From Nocardioides sp. Root1257 (lineage in GTDB: Bacteria; Actinomycetota; Actinomycetes; Propionibacteriales; Nocardioidaceae), in the NCBI RefSeq assembly GCF_001425175.1, contig NZ_LMDV01000001.1, forward strand, positions 1,137,454 through 1,201,453: 64,000 nt of DNA. The letters run 5' to 3'. Under the pieces are notes generated by a model that had not been told where the DNA came from, did no database searches, and saw nothing but the letters and a program-made list of their open reading frames with translations. This document shows, piece by piece, positions 1 through 9,580 of this stretch. Made by a program: the position numbers and the translations under genes. Within the stretch, counting starts at the first letter, position 1, and every line of letters starts with the position of its first letter.

Positions 1-1155
1 GCGCTCGACCTCGTCGTACGACGTCGACAGCGGCGAGAGACCCAGGCGCAGGCCGCCCGGGTCGCGGTAGTCGGGGATGACGTCGCGCTCCCACAGGGCC
101 GCGGTCACCTCCCGCATCAGCGGGTGGTTGAAGGTGACGTGGCCGCCGCGCCGGGCGGGGTCGCGGGGCGAGGCCAGGACGACGCCCAGCGGTCCGAGCA
201 CCGACTCCCCCACCTCGATCGCGTACGACGTGAGCGCGACCGACTTCTCCCGCACCGCCTCGATGCCGACCGACTCGATCAGCGCGACCATGTCCTGCAT
301 CGCGAGCATGCCGAGGACCGGCGGGGTGCCGGAGACGAAGCGACGGATCCCCGGTGCCGGGGCGTACGACGGCCCCATCAGGAAGGGGTCGACCGAGCCC
401 AGCCAGCCCTGGATCGGCTGCGTGAGCGACCCGAGGTGCTCGGACGCGACGTAGCAGAAGGCCGGCGAGCCCGGCCCGCCGTTGAGGTACTTGTAGGTGC
501 AGCCCACGGCGAGGTCGACGCCCCACTCGTCGAGCTGCACCGGCACCGACCCGGCCGAGTGGCAGAGGTCCCACAGCACCAGCGCGCCCGCGTCGTGGGC
601 GATCCGCGTCAGGGTCGGCGCGTCCGCCAGCCAGGCCGACCGGTAGGCGACGTGCGAGAGGACGACGAGCGCGGTGGCCGGCCCGACGGCGGCGGAGAGT
701 AGCTCCGGCGTCACCCCGGCGGCCGGGTCCACGTCGATCCACCGCAGGGTCAGGCTGCACTCCTCGGCGATGCCCGCCGCGACGTAGCGGTCCGTCGGGA
801 AGTTGTCGCGGTCGATCACGATCTCGGTGCGGCCCGGGCGGGCGGCGACGCCGGCGCGCATCAGCTTGTAGAGCAGCACGGTGGTCGAGTCGCCGATGGT
901 CGTCTGGCCGGGCGCCGCGCCGAGCACCACCCGACCGAGGTCGTCGCCGATGACCTGCGGCAGCTCCATCCAGCCCTCGTCCCAGCCACGGATCAGCCGG
1001 CCGCCCCACTCCTCCTCGACGAAGCGCGCGAGCCGCGGGCCACTGGCCGCGAGCGGGCGGCCCAGCGAGTTGCCGTCGAAGTAGACGAGCGGTGAGGACG
1101 CGCCCACGAAGAGGTCGCGGCAGGACGCCAGCGGATCCTGCGCGGGACGGCTCAT
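1..1155 (-). CDS. kynU: Kynureninase, partial (C-terminus outside window)
   Basis: PLP-dependent hydrolase that splits kynurenine (or 3-hydroxykynurenine) into anthranilate (or 3-hydroxyanthranilate) and alanine, in cytoplasmic tryptophan breakdown. The 385 visible residues show the kynureninase pattern: an N-terminal FDGNSLGRP motif, a [12 protein letters not shown] segment near the PLP aspartate, and the lysine-bearing [15 protein letters not shown] motif with the Schiff-base lysine at about residue 222. Family members are about 400-420 aa, so only some 25-35 C-terminal residues are missing beyond base 1. The ATG overlaps the stop of the upstream kinase gene (ATGA), so the two are probably translationally coupled. 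The family call is firm; a role in making anthranilate versus full degradation cannot be decided here. Confidence 0.93.
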   Translation of the reverse strand, partial: MSRPAQDPLASCRDLFVGASSPLVYFDGNSLGRPLAASGPRLARFVEEEWGGRLIRGWDEGWMELPQVIGDDLGRVVLGAAPGQTTIGDSTTVLLYKLMRAGVAARPGRTEIVIDRDNFPTDRYVAAGIAEECSLTLRWIDVDPAAGVTPELLSAAVGPATALVVLSHVAYRSAWLADAPTLTRIAHDAGALVLWDLCHSAGSVPVQLDEWGVDLAVGCTYKYLNGGPGSPAFCYVASEHLGSLTQPIQGWLGSVDPFLMGPSYAPAPGIRRFVSGTPPVLGMLAMQDMVALIESVGIEAVREKSVALTSYAIEVGESVLGPLGVVLASPRDPARRGGHVTFNHPLMREVTAALWERDVIPDYRDPGGLRLGLSPLSTSYDEVER

Positions 1156-2549
1156 GGCCGGGACGCCGTCAGGTCGCGGACGCTGGCGTAGCGCTCGCGC
1201 ACCGCGGGGGTCGGCTCGGCCTCCGTCGAGACGACGCCGGACAGCGGCCACGCGGGCGGCTCGGCGCTGCCGGCGAGCACCCAGGCGGCCTGGCGCGCCG
1301 CGCCGCGGGCGACGTACTCGCCCGGCGCAGGCACCGAGACCGGCAGTCCGAGGACCGCCGACGCGATCTCGCGCACGGCGGCCGAGCGGGCCGCGCCGCC
1401 GACCAGGATGATCCGTTCCACCGGCGTACCCAGCGCACGCACCGCGTCGACGGCGTCGGCGAGGCCGCAGATCATCCCCTCGACGGCTGCCCGCGCGAGG
1501 TACGCCGGGTTCGTCGTCTCGAGCCGGAGCCCGTGGAGGGCGCCGGTCGCGTCGGGCTTGTTGGGGGTGCGCTCGCCCTCGAGGTAGGGCACCAGGACCA
1601 GGCCGCCCGCTCCGGCAGGCGCCGACAGCGCGAGGTCGGAGAGCGCGCCGTGGTCGACGTCGAGCAGCCGGGCGGCCGCGTCGAGCACGCGGGCGGCGTT
1701 GAGGGTCGCGACCAGCGGCAGGAACCGTCCGGTCGCGTCGGCGAAGCCGGCCACCGCGCCGGTCACGTCGCCGACGGGCTGGTCGGCGACCGCGCACGCG
1801 ACCCCCGACGTACCGATCGAGACGACGACGTCGCCGGCGACAGCGCCGAGGCCCAGGGCGGCGCCGGCGTTGTCGCCGGTGCCCGGGCCGAGCAGCGCAC
1901 CCGACGGCATGGAGAGTCCCGACTCGGACGGACCGAGCACGCGCGGCAGGATCACGTCGTGGCCGAGCCCGAGCTCGAGCAGGTCGCGCCGGTAGTCGCC
2001 GGTCGCGGGCGACCAGTAGCCGGTGCCGCTCGCGTCGCCGCGGTCGGTGACGAGGTCGTCGAGCGAGGTCGATCCCGAGAGGCGCCAGGTCAGGTAGTCG
2101 TGCGGCAGGCACACCGCCGCGGTACGCCGCGCGTTGTCGGGCTCGTGGTCACGCAGCCAGCGCAGCTTGGTGACCGTGAACGACGCCACCGGCACCAGGC
2201 CCACGGCGTCGACCCACGCCTGCGGACCACCGAGCTCGTCGATCAGGTCGAGCGCGGCCTGCGCGGAGCGGGTGTCGTTCCAGAGCAGCGCCGGGCGCAC
2301 GACCTCGCCCGCGGCGTCCAGGCAGACCATGCCGTGCTGCTGCCCGCCGACCGCGACGGCTGCGACGTCGTCCAGCCCGCCGGCGACGTCGATCGCCGCC
2401 TGCAGGGCGTCCCACCACGCCTCGGGCGCGACCTCCGTGCCCTCCGGGTGGGAGGCGTGACCGGTGCGGACGACCGCCCCCGTCTCCGCGTCGCAGACGA
2501 CGACCTTGCAGGACTGGGTGGAGGAGTCGATCCCGGCAACGAGTGGCAC
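1152..2549 (-). CDS. xylB: Xylulokinase (FGGY family sugar kinase)
   Basis: ATP-dependent kinase of the FGGY family, best read as xylulokinase (D-xylulose to D-xylulose 5-phosphate). In 465 aa it has the N-terminal [10 protein letters not shown] phosphate-binding motif, the GQQHGMV and LWNDTR signatures of the xylulokinase branch, an IGTSG motif, YLEGERTPN, and an LVGGAARS adenosine motif near the C-terminus. The GTG start was chosen because the FGGY fold begins there and a TAGGGT -10 box ends 7 nt upstream, which fits a leaderless mRNA. The open frame continues further upstream, but that part runs antisense through the epimerase gene. The stop overlaps the kynureninase start. No xylose isomerase or sugar transporter is visible, so another ketose substrate is possible. 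Confidence 0.88.
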   Translation of the reverse strand: MPLVAGIDSSTQSCKVVVCDAETGAVVRTGHASHPEGTEVAPEAWWDALQAAIDVAGGLDDVAAVAVGGQQHGMVCLDAAGEVVRPALLWNDTRSAQAALDLIDELGGPQAWVDAVGLVPVASFTVTKLRWLRDHEPDNARRTAAVCLPHDYLTWRLSGSTSLDDLVTDRGDASGTGYWSPATGDYRRDLLELGLGHDVILPRVLGPSESGLSMPSGALLGPGTGDNAGAALGLGAVAGDVVVSIGTSGVACAVADQPVGDVTGAVAGFADATGRFLPLVATLNAARVLDAAARLLDVDHGALSDLALSAPAGAGGLVLVPYLEGERTPNKPDATGALHGLRLETTNPAYLARAAVEGMICGLADAVDAVRALGTPVERIILVGGAARSAAVREIASAVLGLPVSVPAPGEYVARGAARQAAWVLAGSAEPPAWPLSGVVSTEAEPTPAVRERYASVRDLTASRP

Positions 2550-2556
2550 GGTGCAG

Positions 2557-2562
2557 ACCCTA
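2557..2562 (-). promoter_or_regulatory. -10 box TAGGGT, leaderless promoter of the xylulokinase gene
   Basis: On the minus strand TAGGGT is followed by 7 nt and then the GTG start, so the expected transcription start falls on or next to the start codon. No Shine-Dalgarno sequence lies between. The 36 bases between this gene and the divergent epimerase hold the promoter. Confidence 0.55.
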
Positions 2563-2585
2563 GTGGTGTCTGTCAGGGTGTGCTC

Positions 2586-3488
2586 GTGCGTCCTGCCGCG
2601 GGCCTCCCGCTCCCCCTCTCCCACGGTCCCTACGAGGCCGAGGTCGTCACCGTCGGAGCGTGCCTGCGCACCCTCACCCGCGACGGCGTGGACCTGGTCG
2701 CCGGGTGGCCCGCCGGCCAGATGTGCCAGAGCTCGCGGGGCGCGGTGATGATGCCCTGGGTCAACCGGGTCGGCGACGGCCGCTACGAGATCGACGGCCG
2801 GACCTACCAGCTCCCGCTGAGCGAGCCGGCCAAGTGGAACGCGATCCACGGCCTCGTGCACTGGGTGCCGTGGACCGTCGCCGAGCACGGCACCGACCAC
2901 GCGGTCCTGCGCTACGAGCTCGCGGCTCAGACCGGCTACCCGTGGCTGCTCGACCTCGAGGTCGCCTACCGGCTCGGCGACGACGGGCTGACCACCACGC
3001 TGAGTGCCACCAACGTCGGCGACGCGCCGGCGCCGTACGGCGCGGGCCTGCACCCCTACCTGACGGTCGGCCGGCAGGTCGACGAGTGCGTGCTGACGCT
3101 CCCGGCCGAGACGTGGTGTGCCATGGACGAGCGCGGTCTCCCGGCTCCCGCGGTGCCGGTCGACGGCACCCCGTGGGACTTCCGCGGCGGTCGCTCGATC
3201 GGTGACCTCGTCGTGGACCACCCGTTCGGCGGTGTCGCCGACGGGGCGACCGCCACGCTGGCCGACCCCGGCACCGGGCGCTCCGTCAGCCTCACGGTCC
3301 ACGAGGGCATCCGCTGGCTGCACGCCTTCACCGGCGACACCGTCCGCGGCCACGAGCGCGAGGCACTCGCGCTCGAGCCCGTCACGGCGCCTCCGGACTC
3401 GTTCCGCACCGGCGTCGACCTCGTCGTGCTCACCCCGGGCGAGAGCCACCGGGCGTCGTTCACGATCGCTGGTAGCGCCGGTCGCTGA
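2586..3488 (+). CDS. Aldose 1-epimerase family protein
   Basis: Predicted mutarotase (galactose mutarotase-like beta-sandwich) that interconverts alpha and beta anomers of aldoses, in the cytoplasm. The 300-aa product carries [12 protein letters not shown] near the N-terminus, the conserved NAIHGLVHW histidine segment, [11 protein letters not shown] with the second catalytic histidine, and the C-terminal [15 protein letters not shown] with the catalytic glutamate. The frame stays open far upstream, but the domain starts only here. GTG at 2586 has a weak AGGG 7 nt upstream; GTG at 2580 is the alternative. It is divergent from the xylulokinase gene, so the pair may serve pentose or hexose use together. 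A long hairpin follows the stop. Confidence 0.85.
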   Translation: MRPAAGLPLPLSHGPYEAEVVTVGACLRTLTRDGVDLVAGWPAGQMCQSSRGAVMMPWVNRVGDGRYEIDGRTYQLPLSEPAKWNAIHGLVHWVPWTVAEHGTDHAVLRYELAAQTGYPWLLDLEVAYRLGDDGLTTTLSATNVGDAPAPYGAGLHPYLTVGRQVDECVLTLPAETWCAMDERGLPAPAVPVDGTPWDFRGGRSIGDLVVDHPFGGVADGATATLADPGTGRSVSLTVHEGIRWLHAFTGDTVRGHEREALALEPVTAPPDSFRTGVDLVVLTPGESHRASFTIAGSAGR

Positions 3489-3502
3489 GGGTCGACGTCG
3501 TG

Positions 3503-3548
3503 GACGTCATACGGGGAGAGCATCCGTTTGCTCCGACCGTATGACGTC
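3503..3548. terminator. Bidirectional hairpin terminator between convergent genes
   Basis: Perfect 12-bp inverted repeat GACGTCATACGG (3503-3514) and CCGTATGACGTC (3537-3548), extended inward by a short imperfect AGC/GCT stem. It sits between the stop of the epimerase (3488) and the stop of the minus-strand gene ending at 3558. There is no T-tract, as is common for actinobacterial hairpin terminators. Confidence 0.75.
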
Positions 3549-3557
3549 ACGCTGAGC

Positions 3558-4547
3558 TCACTGGAAGCTGACGAACCTGACCCGCGGTCGTACGGCGTGC
3601 ACGGCGGCCGACTGCATCCGGCGCACGTCCTCGTCGTAGAAGAGCTTGAAGCCCATCGTGAACCGACGCGGCTTCGCGACCGCGTGGTAGGTCGCGAGCT
3701 TCTGCCGTGGGGTGCCGAACCCGTCGACGTGCTGCACCATCGCGAGCTCCGGGTGGCGGCGTACGCGTCCGATGTCCTCCACCATGTCGGTGCGGAACTG
3801 GTGCAGGACGAAGAGCTTCTGCGGCAGGTCGTCCTGCCGGACGATCCGGGTGAGCCACGCGGAGGTGCGGTTGACCTCCTCGGCACGGACCTGGCCGACC
3901 GTGTGGGCCGGCACCTGGTGCGGCCGCATCCGCCACTCAGGGTCGAGCGCCAGGCCGACCCACGGGTCGCGCAGCGCCCACTCCCAGCGCCGGGCCACCT
4001 CGGGGAAGGTGGACCGACCGGGCTGGAGGTCGAGCAGCAGCAGCGCGTTGTTGCGGTGCGCGGCGCGGATGTAGCGACGGACCTCCGAGCGCGGGATGTC
4101 GTGGCTGTAGTCGCCGTCGCGCCCCGGGTAGCCGTCGGCGATCGTCACGATCAGCTCGTAGACGTGCCGCAGCGGCTGGCCGGGACGCCGGAACGGCGCG
4201 GCCGCCCGGTGCAGCCGCCGGTCCATCGTGTCCGGGTCGGTCTCGCCGAGGACGCCGAGCGAGCCGGTCTGCCCGGTGCCGTAGTAGGCGACCAGGAAGT
4301 GGTTGCCGGCGAAGACCTCCGTGCCGCCGCCGGGCAGGGTCGCCGGCGCAGCCGGGGTCTCCGGGGTCGGCGGAGGCGTCTCGGCCGCGGGGGTCTCGGC
4401 AGGCTCGACCGCCGACGGCGCCGCGGCGGGGGCGAGCTCGCCGTTGGCGTCCTCCTGCCCCACTCCCCAGGCGACGACGATCAGCGCCACCATCACGAGG
4501 AGGACCAGGAGCAGGACCGGTCCGCGCTGGTCGGGCTGCTCGGGCAC
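3558..4547 (-). CDS. Membrane-anchored exported protein of unknown function
   Basis: I do not recognise a named family. The 329-aa product has a single hydrophobic helix at about residues 10-28 (VLLLVLLVMVALIVVAWGV), then an Ala/Pro/Thr/Glu-rich linker to about residue 75, then a globular domain of about 250 aa. The domain has segments that resemble beta-barrel strands (LLLLDLQPGRSTF, VGLALDPEW, FVLHQF, LAMVQHVDGFGTP, FTMGFKLFYDED), so a TIM-barrel fold like that of glycoside hydrolases is plausible but not shown. The helix plus linker suggests an outward-facing domain tethered to the membrane. The GTG start lies 1 nt after the ilvD stop, so it is probably co-transcribed and coupled with ilvD, with no obvious functional link. 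Confidence 0.8.
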   Translation of the reverse strand: MPEQPDQRGPVLLLVLLVMVALIVVAWGVGQEDANGELAPAAAPSAVEPAETPAAETPPPTPETPAAPATLPGGGTEVFAGNHFLVAYYGTGQTGSLGVLGETDPDTMDRRLHRAAAPFRRPGQPLRHVYELIVTIADGYPGRDGDYSHDIPRSEVRRYIRAAHRNNALLLLDLQPGRSTFPEVARRWEWALRDPWVGLALDPEWRMRPHQVPAHTVGQVRAEEVNRTSAWLTRIVRQDDLPQKLFVLHQFRTDMVEDIGRVRRHPELAMVQHVDGFGTPRQKLATYHAVAKPRRFTMGFKLFYDEDVRRMQSAAVHAVRPRVRFVSFQ

Positions 4548-4548
4548 G

Positions 4549-6243
4549 TCAGCCGGTGATGGCGCCGTGGGCGGCGGACTGCACCATCTTCGCGTACTTG
4601 CCGAGCACGCCCTTGGTGTACTTCGGCGGCAGCGGCTCCCAGCCGACCTTCCGCTTCTCCCAGTCGTCCTCGTCCACGCCCTCCACCTCGAGCAGCCGGT
4701 TGGCCACGTCGAGGGTGATGGTGTCGCCGTCGCGGACGTAGGCGATCGGTCCGCCGTCGACGGCCTCGGGGGCGATGTGGCCGACGCAGAGGCCCGTCGT
4801 ACCGCCGGAGAAGCGGCCGTCGGTGATCAGCAGGACGTCCTTGCCGAGGCCCGCGCCCTTGATCGCGCCGGTGATGGCGAGCATCTCGCGCATGCCCGGC
4901 CCGCCCTTCGGGCCCTCGTAGCGGATCACGACCACGTCGCGGGCCTGGATCTCGCCGCGCTCGAGTGCGTCCATCGCAGCACGCTCACCGTCGAAGACCC
5001 GTGCGGTGCCGGTGAAGACCGAGTCGTCGAAGCCCGCCGTCTTCACGACCGCGCCCTCGGGGGCCAGCGAGCCCTTGAGGATCGTCAGCCCGCCGGAGGC
5101 GTGGATCGGCCGGTCGAGCTTGCGGATCACGTCGTCGTCGAGGTCCGGCGGGGCCAGCTCGGCGAGGTTCTCGGCCATCGTCTTGCCGGTCACCGTCAGG
5201 CAGTCGCCGTGCATGAGCCCCGCGTCGAGCAGCGCCTTCATGACGACCGGGATGCCGCCGATCTTGTCGACGTCGTACATGACGTACTTCCCGAACGGCT
5301 TGAGGTCGGCGAGGTGCGGCACCTTGTCGCCGATCCGGTTGAAGTCGTCGATGGTCAGGTCGACCTCGGCCTCGCGGGCCATCGCCAGCAGGTGCAGCAC
5401 GGCGTTGGTCGAGCCACCGAGCGCCATCACGACGGTGATGGCGTTCTCGAACGCCTCCTTGGTCATGATCTGGCGGGCGGTGATGCCCTGGCGCAGCAGG
5501 TTGACCACAGCCTCGCCGGAGCGGTGCGCGAACCCGTCACGGCGACGGTCCACGGCCGGCGGGGCGGCCGAGCCGGGCAGCGACATGCCGATCGCCTCGG
5601 CGACGGCGGCCATCGTGTTGGCCGTGTACATGCCGCCGCAGGCGCCCTCACCGGGACAGATCGCCTTCTCGATCCGGGTGACCTCCTCGCGGGAGATCTT
5701 GCCGGCCAGGCAGGCGCCGACCGCCTCGAAGGCGTCGATGATCGTGACGTCGTTGCCGTCGACCTGGCCGGGCATGATCGAGCCGGCGTACAGGAAGACG
5801 CTGGAGAGGTCGAGCCGAGCTGCGGCCATCATCATGCCCGGCAGCGACTTGTCGCAGCCGGCCAGCAGCACGGAGCCGTCGAGGCGCTCGGCCATCATCA
5901 CGGTCTCGACGGAGTCGGCGATCACCTCGCGCGAGACCAGCGAGAAGTGCATGCCCTCGTGGCCCATCGCGATGCCGTCGGAGACGGAGATCGTGCCGAA
6001 CTCGAGCGGGTAGCCGCCGGCGGCGTGCACGCCGTTCTTGACCGCCTGCGCCAGCCGCTGGAGCGAGAGGTTGCAGGGGGTGATCTCGTTCCAGCTCGAG
6101 GCCACGCCGATCTGCGGCTTCTCCCAGTCGTCGTCGCCCATGCCTACGGCCCGGAGCATGCCTCGCGCGGCGGTCTTCTCCAGGCCGTCGGTCACGTCGC
6201 GGGAACGGGGCTTGATGTCGGGGGTGTGACGGGACTCGCTCAT
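4549..6243 (-). CDS. ilvD: Dihydroxy-acid dehydratase
   Basis: Cytoplasmic Fe-S dehydratase that converts 2,3-dihydroxy-isovalerate or 2,3-dihydroxy-3-methylvalerate to the 2-keto acids of valine, leucine and isoleucine synthesis. The 564-aa product has the three conserved cluster cysteines in context: SWNEITPCN (about C57), [14 protein letters not shown] (about C130) and [16 protein letters not shown] (about C203). It also has the C-terminal [20 protein letters not shown] motif. The ATG was chosen because the family's N-terminus starts there and a TACCCT -10 box lies 7 nt upstream. The upstream extension of the frame is antisense to the next gene. Other ilv genes are not in the window. Confidence 0.96.
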   Translation of the reverse strand: MSESRHTPDIKPRSRDVTDGLEKTAARGMLRAVGMGDDDWEKPQIGVASSWNEITPCNLSLQRLAQAVKNGVHAAGGYPLEFGTISVSDGIAMGHEGMHFSLVSREVIADSVETVMMAERLDGSVLLAGCDKSLPGMMMAAARLDLSSVFLYAGSIMPGQVDGNDVTIIDAFEAVGACLAGKISREEVTRIEKAICPGEGACGGMYTANTMAAVAEAIGMSLPGSAAPPAVDRRRDGFAHRSGEAVVNLLRQGITARQIMTKEAFENAITVVMALGGSTNAVLHLLAMAREAEVDLTIDDFNRIGDKVPHLADLKPFGKYVMYDVDKIGGIPVVMKALLDAGLMHGDCLTVTGKTMAENLAELAPPDLDDDVIRKLDRPIHASGGLTILKGSLAPEGAVVKTAGFDDSVFTGTARVFDGERAAMDALERGEIQARDVVVIRYEGPKGGPGMREMLAITGAIKGAGLGKDVLLITDGRFSGGTTGLCVGHIAPEAVDGGPIAYVRDGDTITLDVANRLLEVEGVDEDDWEKRKVGWEPLPPKYTKGVLGKYAKMVQSAAHGAITG

Positions 6244-6250
6244 GTCCCCA

Positions 6251-6256
6251 AGGGTA
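6251..6256 (-). promoter_or_regulatory. -10 box TACCCT, leaderless promoter of ilvD
   Basis: Minus-strand TACCCT followed by 7 nt and the ilvD ATG; no ribosome-binding site. Only 38 bases separate ilvD from the divergent phosphoglucomutase gene, so each promoter's -35 region must lie close to or inside the other gene's start. Confidence 0.6.
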
Positions 6257-6269
6257 GGACCCGAGGCTC

Positions 6270-6275
6270 TAGCCT
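6270..6275 (+). promoter_or_regulatory. -10 box TAGCCT, leaderless promoter of the pgmB/GH65 operon
   Basis: TAGCCT followed by TTTGCC (6 nt) and the GTG at 6282. It is back-to-back with the ilvD -10 box only 13 bases away. Confidence 0.6.
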
Positions 6276-6281
6276 TTTGCC

Positions 6282-6995
6282 GTGACCGTGATCTGGGCAG
6301 ACTTCGACGCCGTGCTCTTCGACCTCGACGGGGTGGTGACACCGACGGCCGAGGTCCACATGCGGGCGTGGTCGGAGATGTTCAACGCCTACCTGACGGC
6401 GTACGACGGGGAGGGCGAGCGTGCTGCCTACACCGACGCCGACTACTTCGCGCACGTCGACGGCAAGCCCCGCTACGAGGGCGTCGCCGACTTCCTGGCC
6501 TCGCGGGGCATCCCGGCGTCTCGCGACCTCGTGGTCGAGCTCGGCGACCGCAAGAACGACGCGTTCAACGAGGTGCTCGAGCGCGACGGGGTGACGGCGT
6601 ACCCCGGCTCCGTGCTGCTCCTCGACCACCTGCGCGACCTCGGGATGCCGCTGGCCGTCGTCTCGTCGTCCGTGAACGCGCCCGCGGTGCTGGCCGCCGC
6701 CGGGCTCGCCGACCGGTTCCGCACCGTCGTGAGCGGGGCGACCGCGACCGAGCTCGGCCTGCCGGGCAAGCCGGCGCCCGACACCTTCCTGCACGCGGCG
6801 GAGGTGCTCGGCGCCACCGCAGCCGGCTCCGTCGTCCTGGAGGACGCGGTGTCCGGGGTCAAGGCCGGCGCCGCCGGCGGCTTCGGGCTGGTGGTCGGCG
6901 TCGACCGCGGCGCCGGGTCGGACGTCCTGACCGCCGCCGGGGCCCAGGTGGTCGTCGCCGACCTGGCCGAGCTGGTCGACGGGACGCCGGCATGA
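6282..6995 (+). CDS. pgmB: Beta-phosphoglucomutase-type HAD hydrolase
   Basis: HAD subfamily IA protein of the beta-phosphoglucomutase type, expected to convert beta-glucose 1-phosphate to glucose 6-phosphate. The 237-aa product has the nucleophile motif [14 protein letters not shown] (DxD-type, followed by the threonine typical of beta-PGM), the SSSVNAP motif II, the GKPAPDTFL lysine motif and the [12 protein letters not shown] acidic motif. Its GTG start sits directly behind a -10 box. Its stop overlaps the ATG of the GH65 phosphorylase (ATGA). That pairing is classic: the phosphorylase releases beta-glucose 1-phosphate and this enzyme feeds it into glycolysis. Confidence 0.9.
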   Translation: MTVIWADFDAVLFDLDGVVTPTAEVHMRAWSEMFNAYLTAYDGEGERAAYTDADYFAHVDGKPRYEGVADFLASRGIPASRDLVVELGDRKNDAFNEVLERDGVTAYPGSVLLLDHLRDLGMPLAVVSSSVNAPAVLAAAGLADRFRTVVSGATATELGLPGKPAPDTFLHAAEVLGATAAGSVVLEDAVSGVKAGAAGGFGLVVGVDRGAGSDVLTAAGAQVVVADLAELVDGTPA

Positions 6996-9577
6996 AGGCG
7001 CACGCGCGGTCGGTCGGCCCGAACCCGATGGACCGGGGCCGGTTCCCGATCGACGAGTGGGCCCTGGTCGAGACGAGCTACCGCGCCGACGACATCGGCG
7101 TGGCCGAGACGCTCTTCACCGTCGCCAACGGCTACCTCGGCATGCGCGGCAACCCCGAGGAGGGGCGGCCGTCGTACGCGCACGGGACGTTCGTCAACGG
7201 CTTCCACGAGACCTGGCCGATCCGGCACGCGGAGGCGGCCTTCGGCTTCGCCCGCACCGGCCAGACCATCGTCAACGCGCCCGACACCAAGGTGCTGAAG
7301 ATCTACGTCGACGACGAGCCGCTCACCTTCGGCACGTCCGACCTCGAGCACTACGAGCGCCGCCTCGACTTCCGCGACGGCGTGCTGCACCGCAGCCTGA
7401 TCTGGCGGACGCCGTCCGGCAAGCGGGTGCGCATCGACTCCACCCGGATGGTGTCGATGACCCAGCGGCACCTGGCCGTGATGACGCTCGAGATCGAGGT
7501 GCTCACCGGCGACGCCCCGGTGGTCGTCTCGTCGCAGATCCTCAACCGCCAGGACGGCATCGACGAGTACAAGGCCCCCCAGGAGCACACCGGCGAGACC
7601 GTCGACCCGCGCAAGGCGGCGGCGTTCGCCGGACGCGTGCTGGTGCCGCGGATGAGCTACGCCACCGACGACCGGATGCTGCTGGGCTACCAGTGCGCCA
7701 ACTCGGGCATGACGATCGCGGTCGCGGCCGACCACGTGCTCGAGACCGCCGACAAGCACGAGGTGCTGGCCCGCCACGACGACGACCAGGTCAAGATGGT
7801 CTTCCGCGTCGACGCCACCCAGGGCAGCCCGATGCGGATCACCAAGACCGTCAGCTACCACACCTCGCGCGGCGTCCCCGTCCGCGAGCTCGCGGACCGC
7901 TGCGACCGCACCCTCGACCGGGCGCGGCAGCACGGGCTGGAGCACTACCGCGAGGACCAGCGGGGCTGGTACGCCGACTTCTGGGCCGCGGCCGACGTCG
8001 AGGTGGAGGGCGCCTCCGCCGACCATCGCGCCGTGCAGCAGGCGGTCCGGTTCAACCTCTTCAGCCTCGCCCAGGCCAGCGGTCGCACGGACGGCCTCGG
8101 GGTGCCCGCGAAGGGGGTGACGGGGTCGGGCTACGAGGGTCACTACTTCTGGGACACCGAGGTCTACGTGATCCCGTTCCTCAGCTACACCCAGCCCGAG
8201 GTGGCCCGCAACGCGCTGCACTTCCGCTCCGTGATGCTGCCGTCCGCGCGCGACCGGGCCCGCGAGATGGCGCAGAGCGGGGCGATGTTCCCGTGGCGCA
8301 CCATCAACGGCGAGGAGGCCTCGGCGTACTACGCGGCCGGGTCGGCGCAGGTGCACATCGACGCCGACATCGCGTACGCGCTGATGAAGTACGTCCGCGC
8401 CACCGGCGACCGCGGCTTCCTGGTCCGCGAGGGCATCGACATCCTGGTCGAGACCGCGCGGATGTGGGCCGACCTGGGCTTCTGGCGCAGCAACGGCGAG
8501 CCGTCCTTCCACATCCACGGGGTCACCGGCCCGGACGAGTACACGACGGTCGTCAACAACAACCTGTTCACCAACGTGATGGCCCGCTACAACCTCGAGC
8601 TGGCCGCCGACGCCGTGGAGTGGATCCGCGACGAGCGGCCGGAGGAGCACATGCGGGTCACCACCCGCCTGGACCTGGACCCCGCCGAGGTCGAGGAGTG
8701 GCGGCGCTGTGCCGAGGGCATGGCGATCCCGTACGACGCGGGCCTCGGCATCCACCCGCAGGACGACTTCTTCCTCGACCGCGAGGTCTGGGACCTCTCA
8801 CAGACGCCGCCGGAGACCCGGCCGCTGCTGCTGCACTACCACCCGCTGGTGATCTACCGGTTCCAGGTGCTCAAGCAGGCCGACGTGGTGCTCGCACTCT
8901 TCCTCCAGGGCGACCGCTTCACCGCCGAGGAGAAGCGTGCCGACTTCGAGTACTACGACCCGATCACCACAGGCGACTCGACCCTGTCGGCGGTGGTGCA
9001 GTCGGTGATCGCCGCCGAGGTGGGCTACCACGAGGCCGCGCTCCACTACTTCCACGAGTCGCTCTACGTCGACCTGATGAACCTGCACGGCAACACCGTC
9101 GACGGCCTGCACATCGCGTCGGCCGGCGGCGTCTGGAGCGCCCTGGTGCACGGCTTCGGCGGCATGCGCGACCACGGCGGCGCTCTCGCGTTCGACCCTC
9201 GTCTCCCGGCCTCCTGGGCAGCGCTGCGCTACCGGCTGTGCTGGCAGGGCTCCCGCGTGCTGGTCGAGCTGACCGAGGACGAGGTGCGGTTCACCGTCGT
9301 GGACGGCGACAAGGACGTCCCGCTGCTGGTGCGCGGCCGCTCGTACGTCGTCGGGCAGGACCACCCGCTGGTCGTGCCGCTGGCCGACCAGGGCGAGCGC
9401 ATCGACGGGCTGCTCGGCGACCACCCGGTCGTCGGCGGCGTGCGCGCCGACGGCAGCACGATCACCGCCGGCGTACCCGATCCGATCCAGCACCCCGACG
9501 AGGGCGAGCAGCACACCGGCGAGTTCCCGGTCTACCAGGACGTGCCGCCCCTGGGGCCGCACATCCCGCAGAGCTGA
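6992..9577 (+). CDS. Glycoside hydrolase family 65 phosphorylase (trehalose/maltose/kojibiose type)
   Basis: Inverting disaccharide phosphorylase of GH65, 861 aa. It carries the N-terminal beta-sandwich opening (ETLFTVANGYLGMRGN), the (alpha/alpha)6 barrel segments GYEGHYFWDTEVYVIPF and FPWRTINGEEASAYY, and the general-acid motif GVTGPDEYT with the glutamate at about residue 516. The family phosphorolyses maltose, trehalose, kojibiose or nigerose to glucose plus beta-glucose 1-phosphate. The substrate cannot be read from motifs alone. Translational coupling to a beta-phosphoglucomutase supports a phosphorylase rather than a hydrolase. The ATG at 6992 overlaps the upstream stop. Only 3 nt separate its stop from that of the convergent BNR gene. 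Confidence 0.92.
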   Translation: MKAHARSVGPNPMDRGRFPIDEWALVETSYRADDIGVAETLFTVANGYLGMRGNPEEGRPSYAHGTFVNGFHETWPIRHAEAAFGFARTGQTIVNAPDTKVLKIYVDDEPLTFGTSDLEHYERRLDFRDGVLHRSLIWRTPSGKRVRIDSTRMVSMTQRHLAVMTLEIEVLTGDAPVVVSSQILNRQDGIDEYKAPQEHTGETVDPRKAAAFAGRVLVPRMSYATDDRMLLGYQCANSGMTIAVAADHVLETADKHEVLARHDDDQVKMVFRVDATQGSPMRITKTVSYHTSRGVPVRELADRCDRTLDRARQHGLEHYREDQRGWYADFWAAADVEVEGASADHRAVQQAVRFNLFSLAQASGRTDGLGVPAKGVTGSGYEGHYFWDTEVYVIPFLSYTQPEVARNALHFRSVMLPSARDRAREMAQSGAMFPWRTINGEEASAYYAAGSAQVHIDADIAYALMKYVRATGDRGFLVREGIDILVETARMWADLGFWRSNGEPSFHIHGVTGPDEYTTVVNNNLFTNVMARYNLELAADAVEWIRDERPEEHMRVTTRLDLDPAEVEEWRRCAEGMAIPYDAGLGIHPQDDFFLDREVWDLSQTPPETRPLLLHYHPLVIYRFQVLKQADVVLALFLQGDRFTAEEKRADFEYYDPITTGDSTLSAVVQSVIAAEVGYHEAALHYFHESLYVDLMNLHGNTVDGLHIASAGGVWSALVHGFGGMRDHGGALAFDPRLPASWAALRYRLCWQGSRVLVELTEDEVRFTVVDGDKDVPLLVRGRSYVVGQDHPLVVPLADQGERIDGLLGDHPVVGGVRADGSTITAGVPDPIQHPDEGEQHTGEFPVYQDVPPLGPHIPQS

Positions 9578-9580
9578 TCC

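Noticed and set aside
1092..3488. Very long plus-strand frame of about 800 codons
   Set aside because: The first two-thirds is antisense to the xylulokinase gene and has no homology; only the aldose epimerase part from about 2586 is real.
4303..6285. Long plus-strand frame antisense to ilvD
   Set aside because: A GC-rich shadow frame (His/Val/Arg/Asp-rich translation) without motifs; ilvD on the other strand is certain.
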